From contig NC_086380.1 in assembly GCF_036588685.1 (NCBI RefSeq), positions 66,972,180 to 67,036,179 on the forward strand: DNA of 64,000 nt, read 5' to 3'. Shown here piece after piece: positions 10,780-18,987 of the stretch. Origin of the DNA: Mytilus trossulus (taxonomy: Eukaryota; Mollusca; Bivalvia; Mytilida; Mytilidae). Both the position numbers and the translations under genes were made by a program. The notes under the pieces were generated by a model that did no database searches, was not told the origin of the DNA, and saw nothing but the letters and a program-made list of their open reading frames with translations. Within the stretch, counting starts at the first letter, position 1; each line of letters opens with the position of its first letter.

Positions 10780-11802
10780 ATGGCTAGAGTCCACATAAAC
10801 TCTGCCACTTTTGAGGAATTGTTATCAATTCCAGGGGTCGGGGCTAAAATTGCCGCAAAAATTTGGGAATTGAGGGAGGATAAAGGAATTCTAGAGTTGG
10901 AGGACCTACGGGAGGTTCCTTATATGAGAATAACTGAGGCAGCTCTAGAATCTATGGATTTTAGTACCTCCCTGCCACCCAACAGGGGGTCTAATAAATT
11001 TTGCAAAGAGGAGATAGGGCATCAAGAGAAGGTGCAAAGGATTGATAGCCTCATACAGGCCAGGGGTAGGGGGCAAACGGAGTATCCCAGTCAATCAGTA
11101 GAAACACCCAGAGCCAGGGAGTCCGTGTCCACATCTCCATCCCAACACATCAATTTCCAAGATGGTGGGGAACTTAACCGGGGTTTCAGGGAAGACATGG
11201 GGACCCACCAGGACCGATGGGACAGGCCCATGGGTGCTTATGGGGGTCCAAGAGATTACAAGTATGAAGGGGAAACACCTCGGTCTAGATATAACAATGC
11301 CGGAGATACAGGAAGGGGAAGAGGGGGTTTTCAAAACCAGTTTATTGATAATGAGGGTCCAAGGCTCAGAGATGCCCAGCCGGAGAGCGAGGCTCCGGCA
11401 TCAAGGCACGCCAGTAGCATGGGGTACCCCACAGGGTCAGGGGAACCCAGACGGGGATATGGGGACCAGAGAAGCTCTCGTCGGGATGCATATGACCACC
11501 AGGAGAACATGGGAGGGTCAGATAACCAAAGACAGAGGGGGTCTATGGGGGTTAGACCTCCCATCCTACAAAAGAGCTTAAAGTATGATGGGAAAACTAA
11601 TTGGCAGGCTTTCTATGCCAAATTTTCCCGATTATGCCAGGTTAGTGGGTGGTCTTTAGGGGAGTGCAAGGATCAATTGTGCTGGTCCCTTGATGGGAAA
11701 CCCAGTGAGTTTTATGCCTTGCTCGTGGAAAGAAGGCATCACTCGCCACAAAAGCCTTCCGTCACCTTCCTGAAGATCACATGTACCAGCAAGCCATCAT
11801 GA
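10780..11802 (+). CDS. gag: Gag, N-terminal part with helix-hairpin-helix domain
   Basis: The ATG at 10780 is in good context (ACCATGG) and starts MARVHINSATFEELLSIPGV. Residues about 4-60 match the ComEA-like helix-hairpin-helix fold: INSATFEELLSIPGVGAKIA is the hairpin with the G-V-G turn, followed by a second unit LEDLREVPYM. Such domains bind DNA without sequence specificity in known proteins. A low-complexity Arg/Gly/Pro-rich stretch follows (residues about 80-260), then a capsid-like segment LKYDGKTNWQAFYAKF that is typical of gypsy Gag. The frame is lost after LLVERRHH (about 11738) and ends in an out-of-frame tail. The homologous continuation is in the next frame. An HhH domain is not a usual Gag part. 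Confidence 0.8.
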   Translation: MARVHINSATFEELLSIPGVGAKIAAKIWELREDKGILELEDLREVPYMRITEAALESMDFSTSLPPNRGSNKFCKEEIGHQEKVQRIDSLIQARGRGQTEYPSQSVETPRARESVSTSPSQHINFQDGGELNRGFREDMGTHQDRWDRPMGAYGGPRDYKYEGETPRSRYNNAGDTGRGRGGFQNQFIDNEGPRLRDAQPESEAPASRHASSMGYPTGSGEPRRGYGDQRSSRRDAYDHQENMGGSDNQRQRGSMGVRPPILQKSLKYDGKTNWQAFYAKFSRLCQVSGWSLGECKDQLCWSLDGKPSEFYALLVERRHHSPQKPSVTFLKITCTSKPS

Positions 11803-12368
11803 GATTGTGTCAGGGGGCCTCAGATAAGGAGGGGGGAATGTTGGCCTCCAATGCCAAACCAAAGAGTATTGAGGAGGCAGTGGATAAAATTCGTTGGCAC
11901 CAACATAACCACCAAGCCATATATGGCCGTAGTGCCAGAAAAGAAGTAAAAAGTGTAAGTCCTGAGATCCGAAGCAGGGGTGGGGATCACTATACTGTCT
12001 GTTCCACATCAGGACCAGTCCCCAATAATGCTCCTTCCAAAATTATCCCCAAAGAACATTCTCCTAAAGATGTCCAGGATTTGAAGGACCAATTTCATGC
12101 CTTCAAGGGGGAGGTAAGTGGGACTCTGGGCAATATCATGTCTGAAATACAAAAGCTATCTTTTGCTGTCCGCAATAATGCTAGGCCCCCATCCAGAAGC
12201 CCTTCTCCTCGTGCCGGTGGTTGTTTCCATTGCGGGGAGGCAGGCCACTTTAAAAGGGAATGCCCAAAGTTTCAAAGGTCTAATTCTCCTCGACCTGGGG
12301 GAAAAAAGGTAACCTTCCAGGACAACAAGGGTCCGTTAAACTCCAACGGGTCGACTCAAGAGGTCTGA
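11739..12368 (+). CDS. gag: Gag, C-terminal part with CCHC zinc knuckle
   Basis: Continues Gag in the -1 frame. It opens with a capsid C-terminal segment (TKAFRHLPEDHMYQQAIMRL, then IEEAVDKIRWHQHNHQAIYG). A coiled-coil-like stretch follows, and then a zinc knuckle CFHCGEAGHFKREC (C-x2-C-x4-H-x4-C, about 12228-12269), the nucleocapsid RNA-binding motif. It stops at TGA 12366-12368. The distance between the two capsid segments looks shorter than usual for the family, so the break near 11738 may be a small deletion rather than a single-base change. That is inference from family experience. Confidence 0.8.
   Translation, partial: SLATKAFRHLPEDHMYQQAIMRLCQGASDKEGGMLASNAKPKSIEEAVDKIRWHQHNHQAIYGRSARKEVKSVSPEIRSRGGDHYTVCSTSGPVPNNAPSKIIPKEHSPKDVQDLKDQFHAFKGEVSGTLGNIMSEIQKLSFAVRNNARPPSRSPSPRAGGCFHCGEAGHFKRECPKFQRSNSPRPGGKKVTFQDNKGPLNSNGSTQEV
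12302..12308 (+). promoter_or_regulatory. -1 ribosomal frameshift site A AAA AAG
   Basis: The heptamer AAAAAAG is in the correct register for the gag frame (A.AAA.AAG), 60 nt before the gag stop and just after the zinc knuckle. The overlapping protease frame is exactly the -1 frame and is open from before this site to 13702 with no good start codon. This is the canonical arrangement for making Gag-Pol by -1 frameshifting. A downstream pseudoknot was not worked out. Confidence 0.75.
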
Positions 12369-13702
12369 GTCTGGCCCCTAAACCACGGAGTATAAAGGAC
12401 CTCGTGATAAGCCATAACCCACCTTACTTAACTAAGGAGGGTACTATCAGTCAAATAGAAATGATACCGGAGGAAATAATTTCCCCACTTGTGCAGGAAT
12501 GCATAGAGGAACCGTCCCATTCCGAGGAACTAGGGGTCATTAAATCACTACCTCCTGTCCCACCAGACCCCACGTCCACCAAGGAGAAAGACATAGCTCA
12601 AGCAGCAAAACTAACTGAGGGGCCTAAGAGGGAACCCATCAATCTCATAGTCCCGGACATGTCTGAATCGGGGTCACAAGACGAAGAGTCGGGGGAGGAA
12701 GGGGAACAAAAACTGTGTGATAGCTCAAACAGTGATGGGGAGGGGGACTTAGTGACAGAGGGGGAAAAAGAAATGATAACCATAAGTCAGTTAACGGGGG
12801 GTACTATGTATCGGGTGCCTGTGGTAGTCCAGGGTCACAGGGTCGACGCTGTTGTAGACACAGCAGCTCAGGTTACCCTAATATCCGAGGAAACGTACAA
12901 AAGTTTAAAGGAGCCACCTCCTATTCTTAAGGAAGTGGTGATGAACACTGCAGGAAAGGGCCTACAAATGAATGGGTTTGTTGCTGGGCCTTTTTATATT
13001 AAGTTGGGGAACCAAGAATTCACATGGGACATATATGTAGCACCAATTGGCGATCAGATGCTTTTGGGAATAGACTTCTTAAGGAAGCAGGGCATATCGC
13101 TCGACTTGCATAGGAATCAATTGTCCATTCACGGGGAGGTCATCCAAATGTCATGGGGTCAGGCCAGTTCATTGCCCCAAACAACTGAGGTACGGGCAGG
13201 AAAGAATCACACAGTCCCAGCCAATTCAGTTCAAAGAGTCATGGGAGTGTTAGCCAAACCCATGGGTCGAGAATACATCATTGAGGCAAAGGCTGAGGGC
13301 TGTTTGCTCATACCCAGAACCTTACATGATGTAGGTCAAGATCCGGTGTTGTGTCTGATAAACCTCACCGATAGTCCCCTGGTGATCTCAAAAGGGGATC
13401 TACTAGCCCAAGCTCAGGAAGTCGACATGGGGGAACCCCCGGGCCCTAAAGTGTGCAAGATGGGGGTTGCTGGAGATGTTAAGGAAAAATTGTTGCCCCA
13501 ACACTTACAAGAGATGTTCACCAGGTCCTGTGAGGATTTGTCTAAGGGGGAGGAGGAGACCTTGTGTTCCCTGTTACAGGAATTTCAGGATGTCTTTGCT
13601 AGCAGTGACTTAGATCTGGGTCATTTCACGGCCTTGGAACATGGCATTGACACCGGGAATCACCCCCCCCCATTAAACAGCGAATGCGGCGCACCCCCTT
13701 AG
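12302..13702 (+). CDS. pol: Pol, protease section
   Basis: Open in the -1 frame relative to gag. After an acidic, low-complexity linker (rich in E, D, S) comes a retroviral-type aspartic protease: active-site VDAVVDTAAQVTLIS (D-T-A, about residue 152 counted from 12404) and the second conserved block MLLGIDFLRKQGI. The protease cleaves the Gag-Pol polyprotein in particles. Near the end is EHGIDTGNH, the usual lead-in to the reverse transcriptase. The frame is then lost in a run of nine C (13663-13671) and terminates at 13702. The RT continues one frame lower. The change sits in a homopolymer, so either a real indel or a base-calling error is possible. Confidence 0.85.
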   Translation, partial: KKGNLPGQQGSVKLQRVDSRGLSLAPKPRSIKDLVISHNPPYLTKEGTISQIEMIPEEIISPLVQECIEEPSHSEELGVIKSLPPVPPDPTSTKEKDIAQAAKLTEGPKREPINLIVPDMSESGSQDEESGEEGEQKLCDSSNSDGEGDLVTEGEKEMITISQLTGGTMYRVPVVVQGHRVDAVVDTAAQVTLISEETYKSLKEPPPILKEVVMNTAGKGLQMNGFVAGPFYIKLGNQEFTWDIYVAPIGDQMLLGIDFLRKQGISLDLHRNQLSIHGEVIQMSWGQASSLPQTTEVRAGKNHTVPANSVQRVMGVLAKPMGREYIIEAKAEGCLLIPRTLHDVGQDPVLCLINLTDSPLVISKGDLLAQAQEVDMGEPPGPKVCKMGVAGDVKEKLLPQHLQEMFTRSCEDLSKGEEETLCSLLQEFQDVFASSDLDLGHFTALEHGIDTGNHPPPLNSECGAPP

Positions 13703-15147
13703 GTTTTGCCCAAGAAGAGGAGGCTCATTTGGAAAAAATGTTACAATCTGGGGTAATTCAGCCATCCGTATCGGAGTGGGCTTCTGCCCCAGTCCTCATA
13801 CGGAAAAGGGATGGTAGCGTTAGGTGGTGCGTGGACTATAGGAGGGTCAATGGGGCCTGTTCCCGCCAAATCTTTGCACTCCCCTTAGTAGAAGAGTGCC
13901 TAGACACCCTAGCAGGAAATGTGTGGTACTCCAAGCTGGATGCCAATTCGGCGTATTGGCAAGTCAAAATAAAAGAGGAGGACCGGCCAAAAACGGCTTT
14001 TATCACCAAATATGGGCTGTTTGAGTTTGCACGCATGGCTTTCGGGCTATGCAATGCCCCAGCCACATACGCCCGGGTCATAAGCCTTGTACTCCGGGGG
14101 TTAACATGGCGGGTAGTGTTGGCTTTTTTGGATGACATATTAGTCTTGGGAAGGGATTTTGGGGACCACTTGGCAAACCTGAGGGTAGTATTTGAAAGGT
14201 TTAGGACGTACGGGCTCAAACTAAAACCCAGAAAGTGTGATTTATTTAGAAAAAAGGTAGAATTTCTAGGGAGGGTGGTAGGTCCCGAGGGGATGGAAAT
14301 TGGGCCGGGATATGTAAAAGATGTAAAAAACTGGCCAAAACCCCGGAACTCAAAGGAAGTAGAACGGTTTTTGGGATTCGCAAACTATCACAGGGCCTTT
14401 ATAAAAGACTATACTAATATAGCCTTACCCCTTCAAGCCTTAACCGGAAAACGCCCCTATTTCTGGGGAAACGAGCAACAACAGTCTTTCGATAGACTCA
14501 GGGAAGCCATGGTGTCAGCCCCTGTTCTGTCATTACCCAATGCCACTGATCCCTTTATCTTAGACACGGATGCTTCCGACAAGGCTATTGGGGCAGAATT
14601 ATTGCAGGTCCAGGGGGGACAGGAACGGGCCACGTCCTATGCTAGCTTTACCCTTACCCCAGAACAGCAGAAATATTGTACTACCCGAAAGGAGCTGTTA
14701 GCTATTGTCAGGTTCACCAGGCTATTCAGACATTACTTGCTTGGGCGGAGGTTTACGGTTCGAACAGATCATAGTAGCCTCACTTGGTTAACGAATTTCA
14801 AGGAACCCCAGGGACAATTAGCCCGGTGGCTGGAAGAAATCAGTCAGTTTGATATGGAAATCAAACACCGGCCAGGGGCTAAACATCCTAATGCAGACGC
14901 TTTGTCTCGATTGCCTCAATATGGACCGTGTCCTGAGTTTCAAGTAGACAAGGTTCTAGCCAATTTGCCCTGTGGGGGATGTACCTACTGTGCCCGAGCT
15001 CAACAAAATTGGGGACAGTTCACAGAAAATGTTGATGATACCATACCCTTGGCAAAGAGACCCTATGGTAGTACACAACCCAAAGACACAAGAGAACCAG
15101 TGGTGCAAATATCCCGGGTGTCTGTGTCAAAGAGGGGGACGAATTAG
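13672..15147 (+). CDS. pol: Pol, reverse transcriptase and RNase H
   Basis: The homologous frame resumes right after the C-run. RT blocks are in order (residues from 13684): SAPVLIRKRDGSVRWCVDYR, KLDANSAYWQ with Asp86, FARMAFGLCNAPATYARV, and the catalytic FLDDILVLG (Asp150/Asp151; F replaces the usual Y of YxDD). The thumb and connection include FLGFANYHRAFI. RNase H follows: DTDASDKAIGAELL (Asp296), TTRKELLAI (Glu337), RTDHSSLTWL (Asp362), HPNADALSR (Asp405). All catalytic residues are present. It copies the genomic RNA into DNA and removes the template. The frame ends at TAG 15145-15147. The integrase continues in the next lower frame with no canonical slippery heptamer at the junction, so this is probably a break. 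Confidence 0.93.
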   Translation: MKQRMRRTPLGFAQEEEAHLEKMLQSGVIQPSVSEWASAPVLIRKRDGSVRWCVDYRRVNGACSRQIFALPLVEECLDTLAGNVWYSKLDANSAYWQVKIKEEDRPKTAFITKYGLFEFARMAFGLCNAPATYARVISLVLRGLTWRVVLAFLDDILVLGRDFGDHLANLRVVFERFRTYGLKLKPRKCDLFRKKVEFLGRVVGPEGMEIGPGYVKDVKNWPKPRNSKEVERFLGFANYHRAFIKDYTNIALPLQALTGKRPYFWGNEQQQSFDRLREAMVSAPVLSLPNATDPFILDTDASDKAIGAELLQVQGGQERATSYASFTLTPEQQKYCTTRKELLAIVRFTRLFRHYLLGRRFTVRTDHSSLTWLTNFKEPQGQLARWLEEISQFDMEIKHRPGAKHPNADALSRLPQYGPCPEFQVDKVLANLPCGGCTYCARAQQNWGQFTENVDDTIPLAKRPYGSTQPKDTREPVVQISRVSVSKRGTN

Positions 15148-17486
15148 CCATATGGTCAGAGGGGGAGGGTGACATCTGGGTGCAGGAAGTAGGAGGGGAC
15201 CTAGGGGTTAACTTGGGCTACAGTCGGGAAGAGTTAAAAGAAAACCAAAGTAAGGACCCAGACTTAAAATGGGTGGTTCAATGGCGGAAAACAAAAGGGG
15301 AACCCTCTGAGGAGGAAATCTTCCTCAGCGGTCCCGCCCCCAAGTACTACTGGTTAAATCGGGAATTATTTGTCCTTAGTGGGGATGGTGTACTGTACAG
15401 GAAGGGGGTGAAAGGAGAGGCAGATAGGGTGGTCATTCCCCAAGTATCAAGGAAGGAACTCATGGAGTTGTGTCACGATATTCCTGCAGCGGGCCACCAA
15501 GGGGGGGACCGAACCTACCAAAGGATCAAGCCAAGGTATTATTGGAGAGGGATGAAGAAAGAGATTGAACAGTATGTAGCAAGTTGTGCTTTGTGTAGCC
15601 AAAACAAAAAGGCTACTCGCCCAAACCGTCACCCTATGGTGAAACATCACGCCGGGGCACCAATGGAAAGGGTTCATCTAGATTTTGTGGGGCCCCTCCC
15701 AAAAACAGAAAGGGGAAATGAACATATCCTCATGATGATCGATCAGTTTACCAAATGGGTGGAATGTGTCCCTCTCCCCGCCCAGGGCGCAGAACTAACA
15801 GCCCGTACGGCAGTGAATGAGTTCTTCTCCCGTTTCGGGAGTCCCTTTCAGGTATTCACTGATCAGGGGAGGAACTTTGAATCCCATCTGTTTAAAGCCA
15901 TGTGTGACCTGCTTCAAATACACAAAAGTAGAACCACCCCATACCGCCCCTCCTCCAATGGTCAAGTAGAGCGTTGCAATCGAACGCTGATGGCTTCAGT
16001 GCGGTGCTTTGTGGGAAAAAATCAAAAGTCCTGGGATCTATTCCTTCCGCAATTAGCTGGTGCGTTCCGTGCTTCAGTCAGTAGAAGCACCGGGTTTACT
16101 CCTAATCATCTCATGTTGGGCAGAGAAGTCAATCAACCTGCTGAGTTGATGTTCAGGGGGCCACAGGGGGAGGAAATTCAGGATAGAGAAAAATATGTTT
16201 CAGACTTAGAGGAGGCCATTCAAGGGGCACACGAGCTGGCCAGGGCCAACCTAAAAACGGCACAAGAACGCCTCAAAAGGGATTACGATCTCAAGGTGGT
16301 AGTCAAAAGGTTTAAGGTGGGGGATCTAGTGTACCAATTGGACACGGCCACCATCAAGGGAAAATGTCGGAAACTGACACCATCTTGGAAGGGCCCTGGG
16401 GTGGTGGAGGAAAGTCTCACTCCATATCTTTACAGGGTCAAAATGAAAACAGCAATGGTGGTGGCCCATCATGACCGGATTAAGTTGTGTAAAGATAGGG
16501 AGGTCCCAAATTGGTGTAAAAAACTACAAGCCCAAGTTTTAAGTAGAAATTGGAAGGAAATAGAGGAGTTGGAACCCAAGGGAAAAAGGGGAAAACACAT
16601 TTATTGCTCATGCCGGGGACCAGATGATGGGGGTCTCATGATTAGATGTGACGAGTGCAGGGAATGGTTCCATGGACGATGCGTGGACATCACTCCTGAG
16701 GAGGCGGACAGAATGGACGCCTATCAGTGTCCTGGATGTTCGGTCTCCACAGAGGTGCACGTGTCCAGGATCTCCCTGCACTCTAAGGTAAATCTATTTC
16801 AGATGAATAACAACACAAACAGTATGGACAAAACAGGGGATGGAAGCCAGCCACCTTCTCCAGAGCAGGCCTCCGTCACAGAGATGACGGAGGAACTGGT
16901 AGTGTGTGTGTCGGAGGAGGAGCTGAGGCAGCTGGACCCTGAGGTCCAGGGGAGCCCAGGGGCTGCCTTAGAGGTATGTGGGGGGTCCGAAGGGGGGTCT
17001 GAAGGGGTTGAGGGGAAGGGGGAGGTGAAGAAGACCAAGAAGAAGAGGAAGTCGAGGACAAACAAGAAGAGCAGAGCTGCCAAGAAGAAGGCCACGGCAG
17101 CAACCTCACCTCTCCTGACAACCTCACCTCAGGGGGTGGCTCAGGGTCAGGAGGTGTGTCGGGGCCAGTCTGGCTCCCCAGCTTCCGGTGAGGTGGCAAC
17201 ACCTCACTATGGAGTTCAGGGTGAAGCGGTTGGTACTGGACTGTCTTGTCCAGTTTCTGGCTGTGAAACCCGGGGACCAGGCCTGGAAGGGCACATTCTT
17301 GCGGAGCACGTGGCCGAGGTGTTCCGTGACCTGGTAGTCTCCGACCCAGGGTTAGCCCGGGTGCGTCTCACATCGCTGAGCACACTCTTCAGGGCCCTGG
17401 GGGGGGGCTGCTGTTGGGGACCCCATCCATTGGGTGATAAGCCAGCTGGAGACTGTGGGGCTGACTCCAGAGGACTTGACCGCTGA
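15123..17486 (+). CDS. pol: Pol, integrase followed by PHD finger, basic tract and C2H2-like finger
   Basis: Numbering from 15180. HHCC zinc-binding domain: His99, His106, Cys136, Cys139. The DDE core is HLDFVGPLP (Asp168), VFTDQGRNFES (Asp228) and SSNGQVERCNRTL (Glu264). A GPY/F-like module follows (PSWKGPGVVEE to YLYRVK). After HHDRIKLC comes a PHD finger at residues 474-520: C476-x-C478, C490-x2-C493, H498-x2-C501, C517-x2-C520 (C4HC3) with DECREWFHGRC. PHD fingers often read histone H3 tails, so this could steer integration to particular chromatin, as chromodomains do in chromoviruses (inference). Residues 617-638 are a lysine-rich, NLS-like tract. C690-x4-C695 with H705-x4-H710 is a C2H2-like finger. 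The frame drifts after LFRALGGG in a run of nine G. Confidence 0.9.
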   Translation, partial: CVKEGDELAIWSEGEGDIWVQEVGGDLGVNLGYSREELKENQSKDPDLKWVVQWRKTKGEPSEEEIFLSGPAPKYYWLNRELFVLSGDGVLYRKGVKGEADRVVIPQVSRKELMELCHDIPAAGHQGGDRTYQRIKPRYYWRGMKKEIEQYVASCALCSQNKKATRPNRHPMVKHHAGAPMERVHLDFVGPLPKTERGNEHILMMIDQFTKWVECVPLPAQGAELTARTAVNEFFSRFGSPFQVFTDQGRNFESHLFKAMCDLLQIHKSRTTPYRPSSNGQVERCNRTLMASVRCFVGKNQKSWDLFLPQLAGAFRASVSRSTGFTPNHLMLGREVNQPAELMFRGPQGEEIQDREKYVSDLEEAIQGAHELARANLKTAQERLKRDYDLKVVVKRFKVGDLVYQLDTATIKGKCRKLTPSWKGPGVVEESLTPYLYRVKMKTAMVVAHHDRIKLCKDREVPNWCKKLQAQVLSRNWKEIEELEPKGKRGKHIYCSCRGPDDGGLMIRCDECREWFHGRCVDITPEEADRMDAYQCPGCSVSTEVHVSRISLHSKVNLFQMNNNTNSMDKTGDGSQPPSPEQASVTEMTEELVVCVSEEELRQLDPEVQGSPGAALEVCGGSEGGSEGVEGKGEVKKTKKKRKSRTNKKSRAAKKKATAATSPLLTTSPQGVAQGQEVCRGQSGSPASGEVATPHYGVQGEAVGTGLSCPVSGCETRGPGLEGHILAEHVAEVFRDLVVSDPGLARVRLTSLSTLFRALGGGCCWGPHPLGDKPAGDCGADSRGLDR

Positions 17487-17619
17487 GTGGGGAGCCATGG
17501 CAGCAGTGTGCCAATTGGCGCGGTGGGAGGTTCCGCGAACCTTTACACTGTCACCAATAGGTGGAGTTGATGGCTTTACTACAGGAACATCAGCGTCAGG
17601 CCTTTCTGGGGAAGGTTAA
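17407..17619 (+). CDS. linker segment between the C2H2-like finger and TatD domain, shifted frame
   Basis: Between the G-run at 17399-17407 and about 17555 the coherent reading is in a third frame: IHWVISQLETVGLTPEDLTA, then WGAMAAVCQLARWEVPRT. This looks like real protein (helical, Trp-containing) and joins the C2H2-like region to ELMALLQEHQRQAFLG of the TatD ORF. Two opposite small frame changes bracket it, so the original element probably had one continuous protein here. Confidence 0.5.
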   Translation, partial: AAVGDPIHWVISQLETVGLTPEDLTAEWGAMAAVCQLARWEVPRTFTLSPIGGVDGFTTGTSASGLSGEG

Positions 17620-18808
17620 CCTTAGCTCCAGTGAGCCGTCCCAGGCGAGCTCCTCTAGTGAGCAGGGGAGTCCACCAGCCAAGGCAGGAGTTTTTAGCCG
17701 GCTGGGGGCTCCGGTTTGCACACAGGGGACTCCCAGGCCCATGGGGCAGGTTGGGGCGTTCAGTTCCACGGGGCCCTCTCCCAGGTCCATTCCCTCCCTC
17801 ATGTCCCTCCCCACCCGGCCTGTACCCTCCCTCATGTCTCTTCCACTTCCTGGTCCCAGCAGGTCACTTCCAAGTCTAGGGTCAAGAGGCTCATCCTCAT
17901 CTGTGGGGGCACAGGGATCAAAGTACCCGGGGAATCCCTCAGGGAGTAGGGGAGTGGAGTCTCAATTGTGCAGGGATCTTCCGGAGGCATTTGACAGCCA
18001 TATGCATCTGGATAGGTCCCTGACCAAGATGGGGCTGCCTCCTCGGACATCTCTGGGTGATTTCCTAAGGGTGCGGTTGGACCCTGTCCCTGTGGATCCA
18101 GTCAAGCTGGCTGGAGGGGTTGCAGTTTTCTGCGATCCGAAGACTTGGCCCAGTGTGCCTTTGAGGCTGGAGCCAGGGTGGGTTGGAGCAGTGGGAATCC
18201 ACCCAAAGAGTGCTGGGCAGTTTGAGGACGCCGTTCAGCACCGGTTCCACCAACTGGTGTCGCACCCAAGTGTGTCCGCCCTTGGAGAGGTGGGGGTGGA
18301 TTATACTGTGGAGGAAAAGCTACACGCCCGGCAGATATCGACCTTGCGATGGGCACTCCAGTCCTGCCGCTTTGACCAGCCTGTGGTCTTGCACATTCGG
18401 GGTGGCAGACTGGATAGGGTTCACGCCCGAGCCCATCGCGAGGTCTTAGAGGTTCTGAAGAGTGTGGTAGCTAATCCGCTGCAGTTAATTCATCTTCACT
18501 GTTTCCAGGGGGGGATTGCTCAGGTGCGGGAGTGGCAAGACTCATACCGCAACGCTTATTTTGGGTTTGGTATGGGTGTCAGGTCCTTTAGCTCTGAGCA
18601 GAAGGAGGCCTTGAGGTCGGTGCCCCCATACAGAATTCTCTTGGAGAGTGATGCTCCTTACTTCCCCCCACCAAATGCACGGCAGGGCCACCCTCATTAC
18701 CTTTATGAGGTGGCAAAGGTGGTGGGGACAGTGAGGGCAGAATCACCGAGGGAAATTGTACGGGTGGCCCACCTCAATGGCAGCCGTCTGTACGGAGTTA
18801 ACCCGTAG
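17561..18808 (+). CDS. TatD-family metal-dependent hydrolase domain of the retrotransposon
   Basis: The 415-codon ORF begins at a GTG that is probably internal to a longer frame. Residues 20-140 are Ser/Pro-rich with two SLMSLP repeats. Residues about 143-415 carry the whole TatD series: FDSHMHLD (His147, His149), VGIHPK, ALGEVGVDYT (Glu243), VVLHIRGG (His278), LIHLHCFQGG (His313), YFGFGMGV, ILLESDAPY (Asp364). These are the metal ligands of TatD-type nucleases (TIM-barrel, amidohydrolase-like; known members act as DNases). It ends at TAG 18806-18808, inside the element and upstream of the 3' LTR. Preservation of every ligand suggests the domain was functional when the element last moved. Its job in the retrotransposon cycle is unknown; DNA end processing is a guess. 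Confidence 0.85.
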   Translation: MELMALLQEHQRQAFLGKVNLSSSEPSQASSSSEQGSPPAKAGVFSRLGAPVCTQGTPRPMGQVGAFSSTGPSPRSIPSLMSLPTRPVPSLMSLPLPGPSRSLPSLGSRGSSSSVGAQGSKYPGNPSGSRGVESQLCRDLPEAFDSHMHLDRSLTKMGLPPRTSLGDFLRVRLDPVPVDPVKLAGGVAVFCDPKTWPSVPLRLEPGWVGAVGIHPKSAGQFEDAVQHRFHQLVSHPSVSALGEVGVDYTVEEKLHARQISTLRWALQSCRFDQPVVLHIRGGRLDRVHARAHREVLEVLKSVVANPLQLIHLHCFQGGIAQVREWQDSYRNAYFGFGMGVRSFSSEQKEALRSVPPYRILLESDAPYFPPPNARQGHPHYLYEVAKVVGTVRAESPREIVRVAHLNGSRLYGVNP

Positions 18809-18843
18809 GTGGGCAACTCCCAACATGTACATAGCAACAGAAA

Positions 18844-18987
18844 GGCCCGTTGGCCAGTTACAATTGTTAGAGAAATTAGTTATAGCCAGTTGGCTTCCAA
18901 TAAATGAATTTACAGCCCGTTGGCTCCTAAATTAACCATAGTTATAGCCAGTTGGCTCTTAGTAATGAATTTGAGGGCCCGTTGGCC
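18844..18987 (+). repeat. five GCC(C/A)GTTGGC units in the 3' untranslated region
   Basis: Five 12-bp units, at 18844, 18884, 18914, 18946 and 18976, alternate GGCCCGTTGGCC or AGCCCGTTGGCT with AGCCAGTTGGCT. Each can form a tiny hairpin (GCC-loop-GGC). Spacing is 40, 30, 32 and 30 bp with AT-rich spacers that are themselves similar (TAATGAATTT, TTAT before the unit). Position between the TatD stop and the 3' LTR suggests a cis-acting RNA or protein-binding array. Confidence 0.8.

Noticed and set aside
15117..15147. Second programmed frameshift between RNase H and integrase
   Set aside because: No X-XXY-YYZ heptamer in the right register at the junction. A simple indel or sequencing error is more likely.
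16799..17202. Ser/Pro/Leu-rich minus-strand ORFs opposite the integrase extension
   Set aside because: Mirror frames of the lysine- and glutamate-rich coding strand; no start context or domain.
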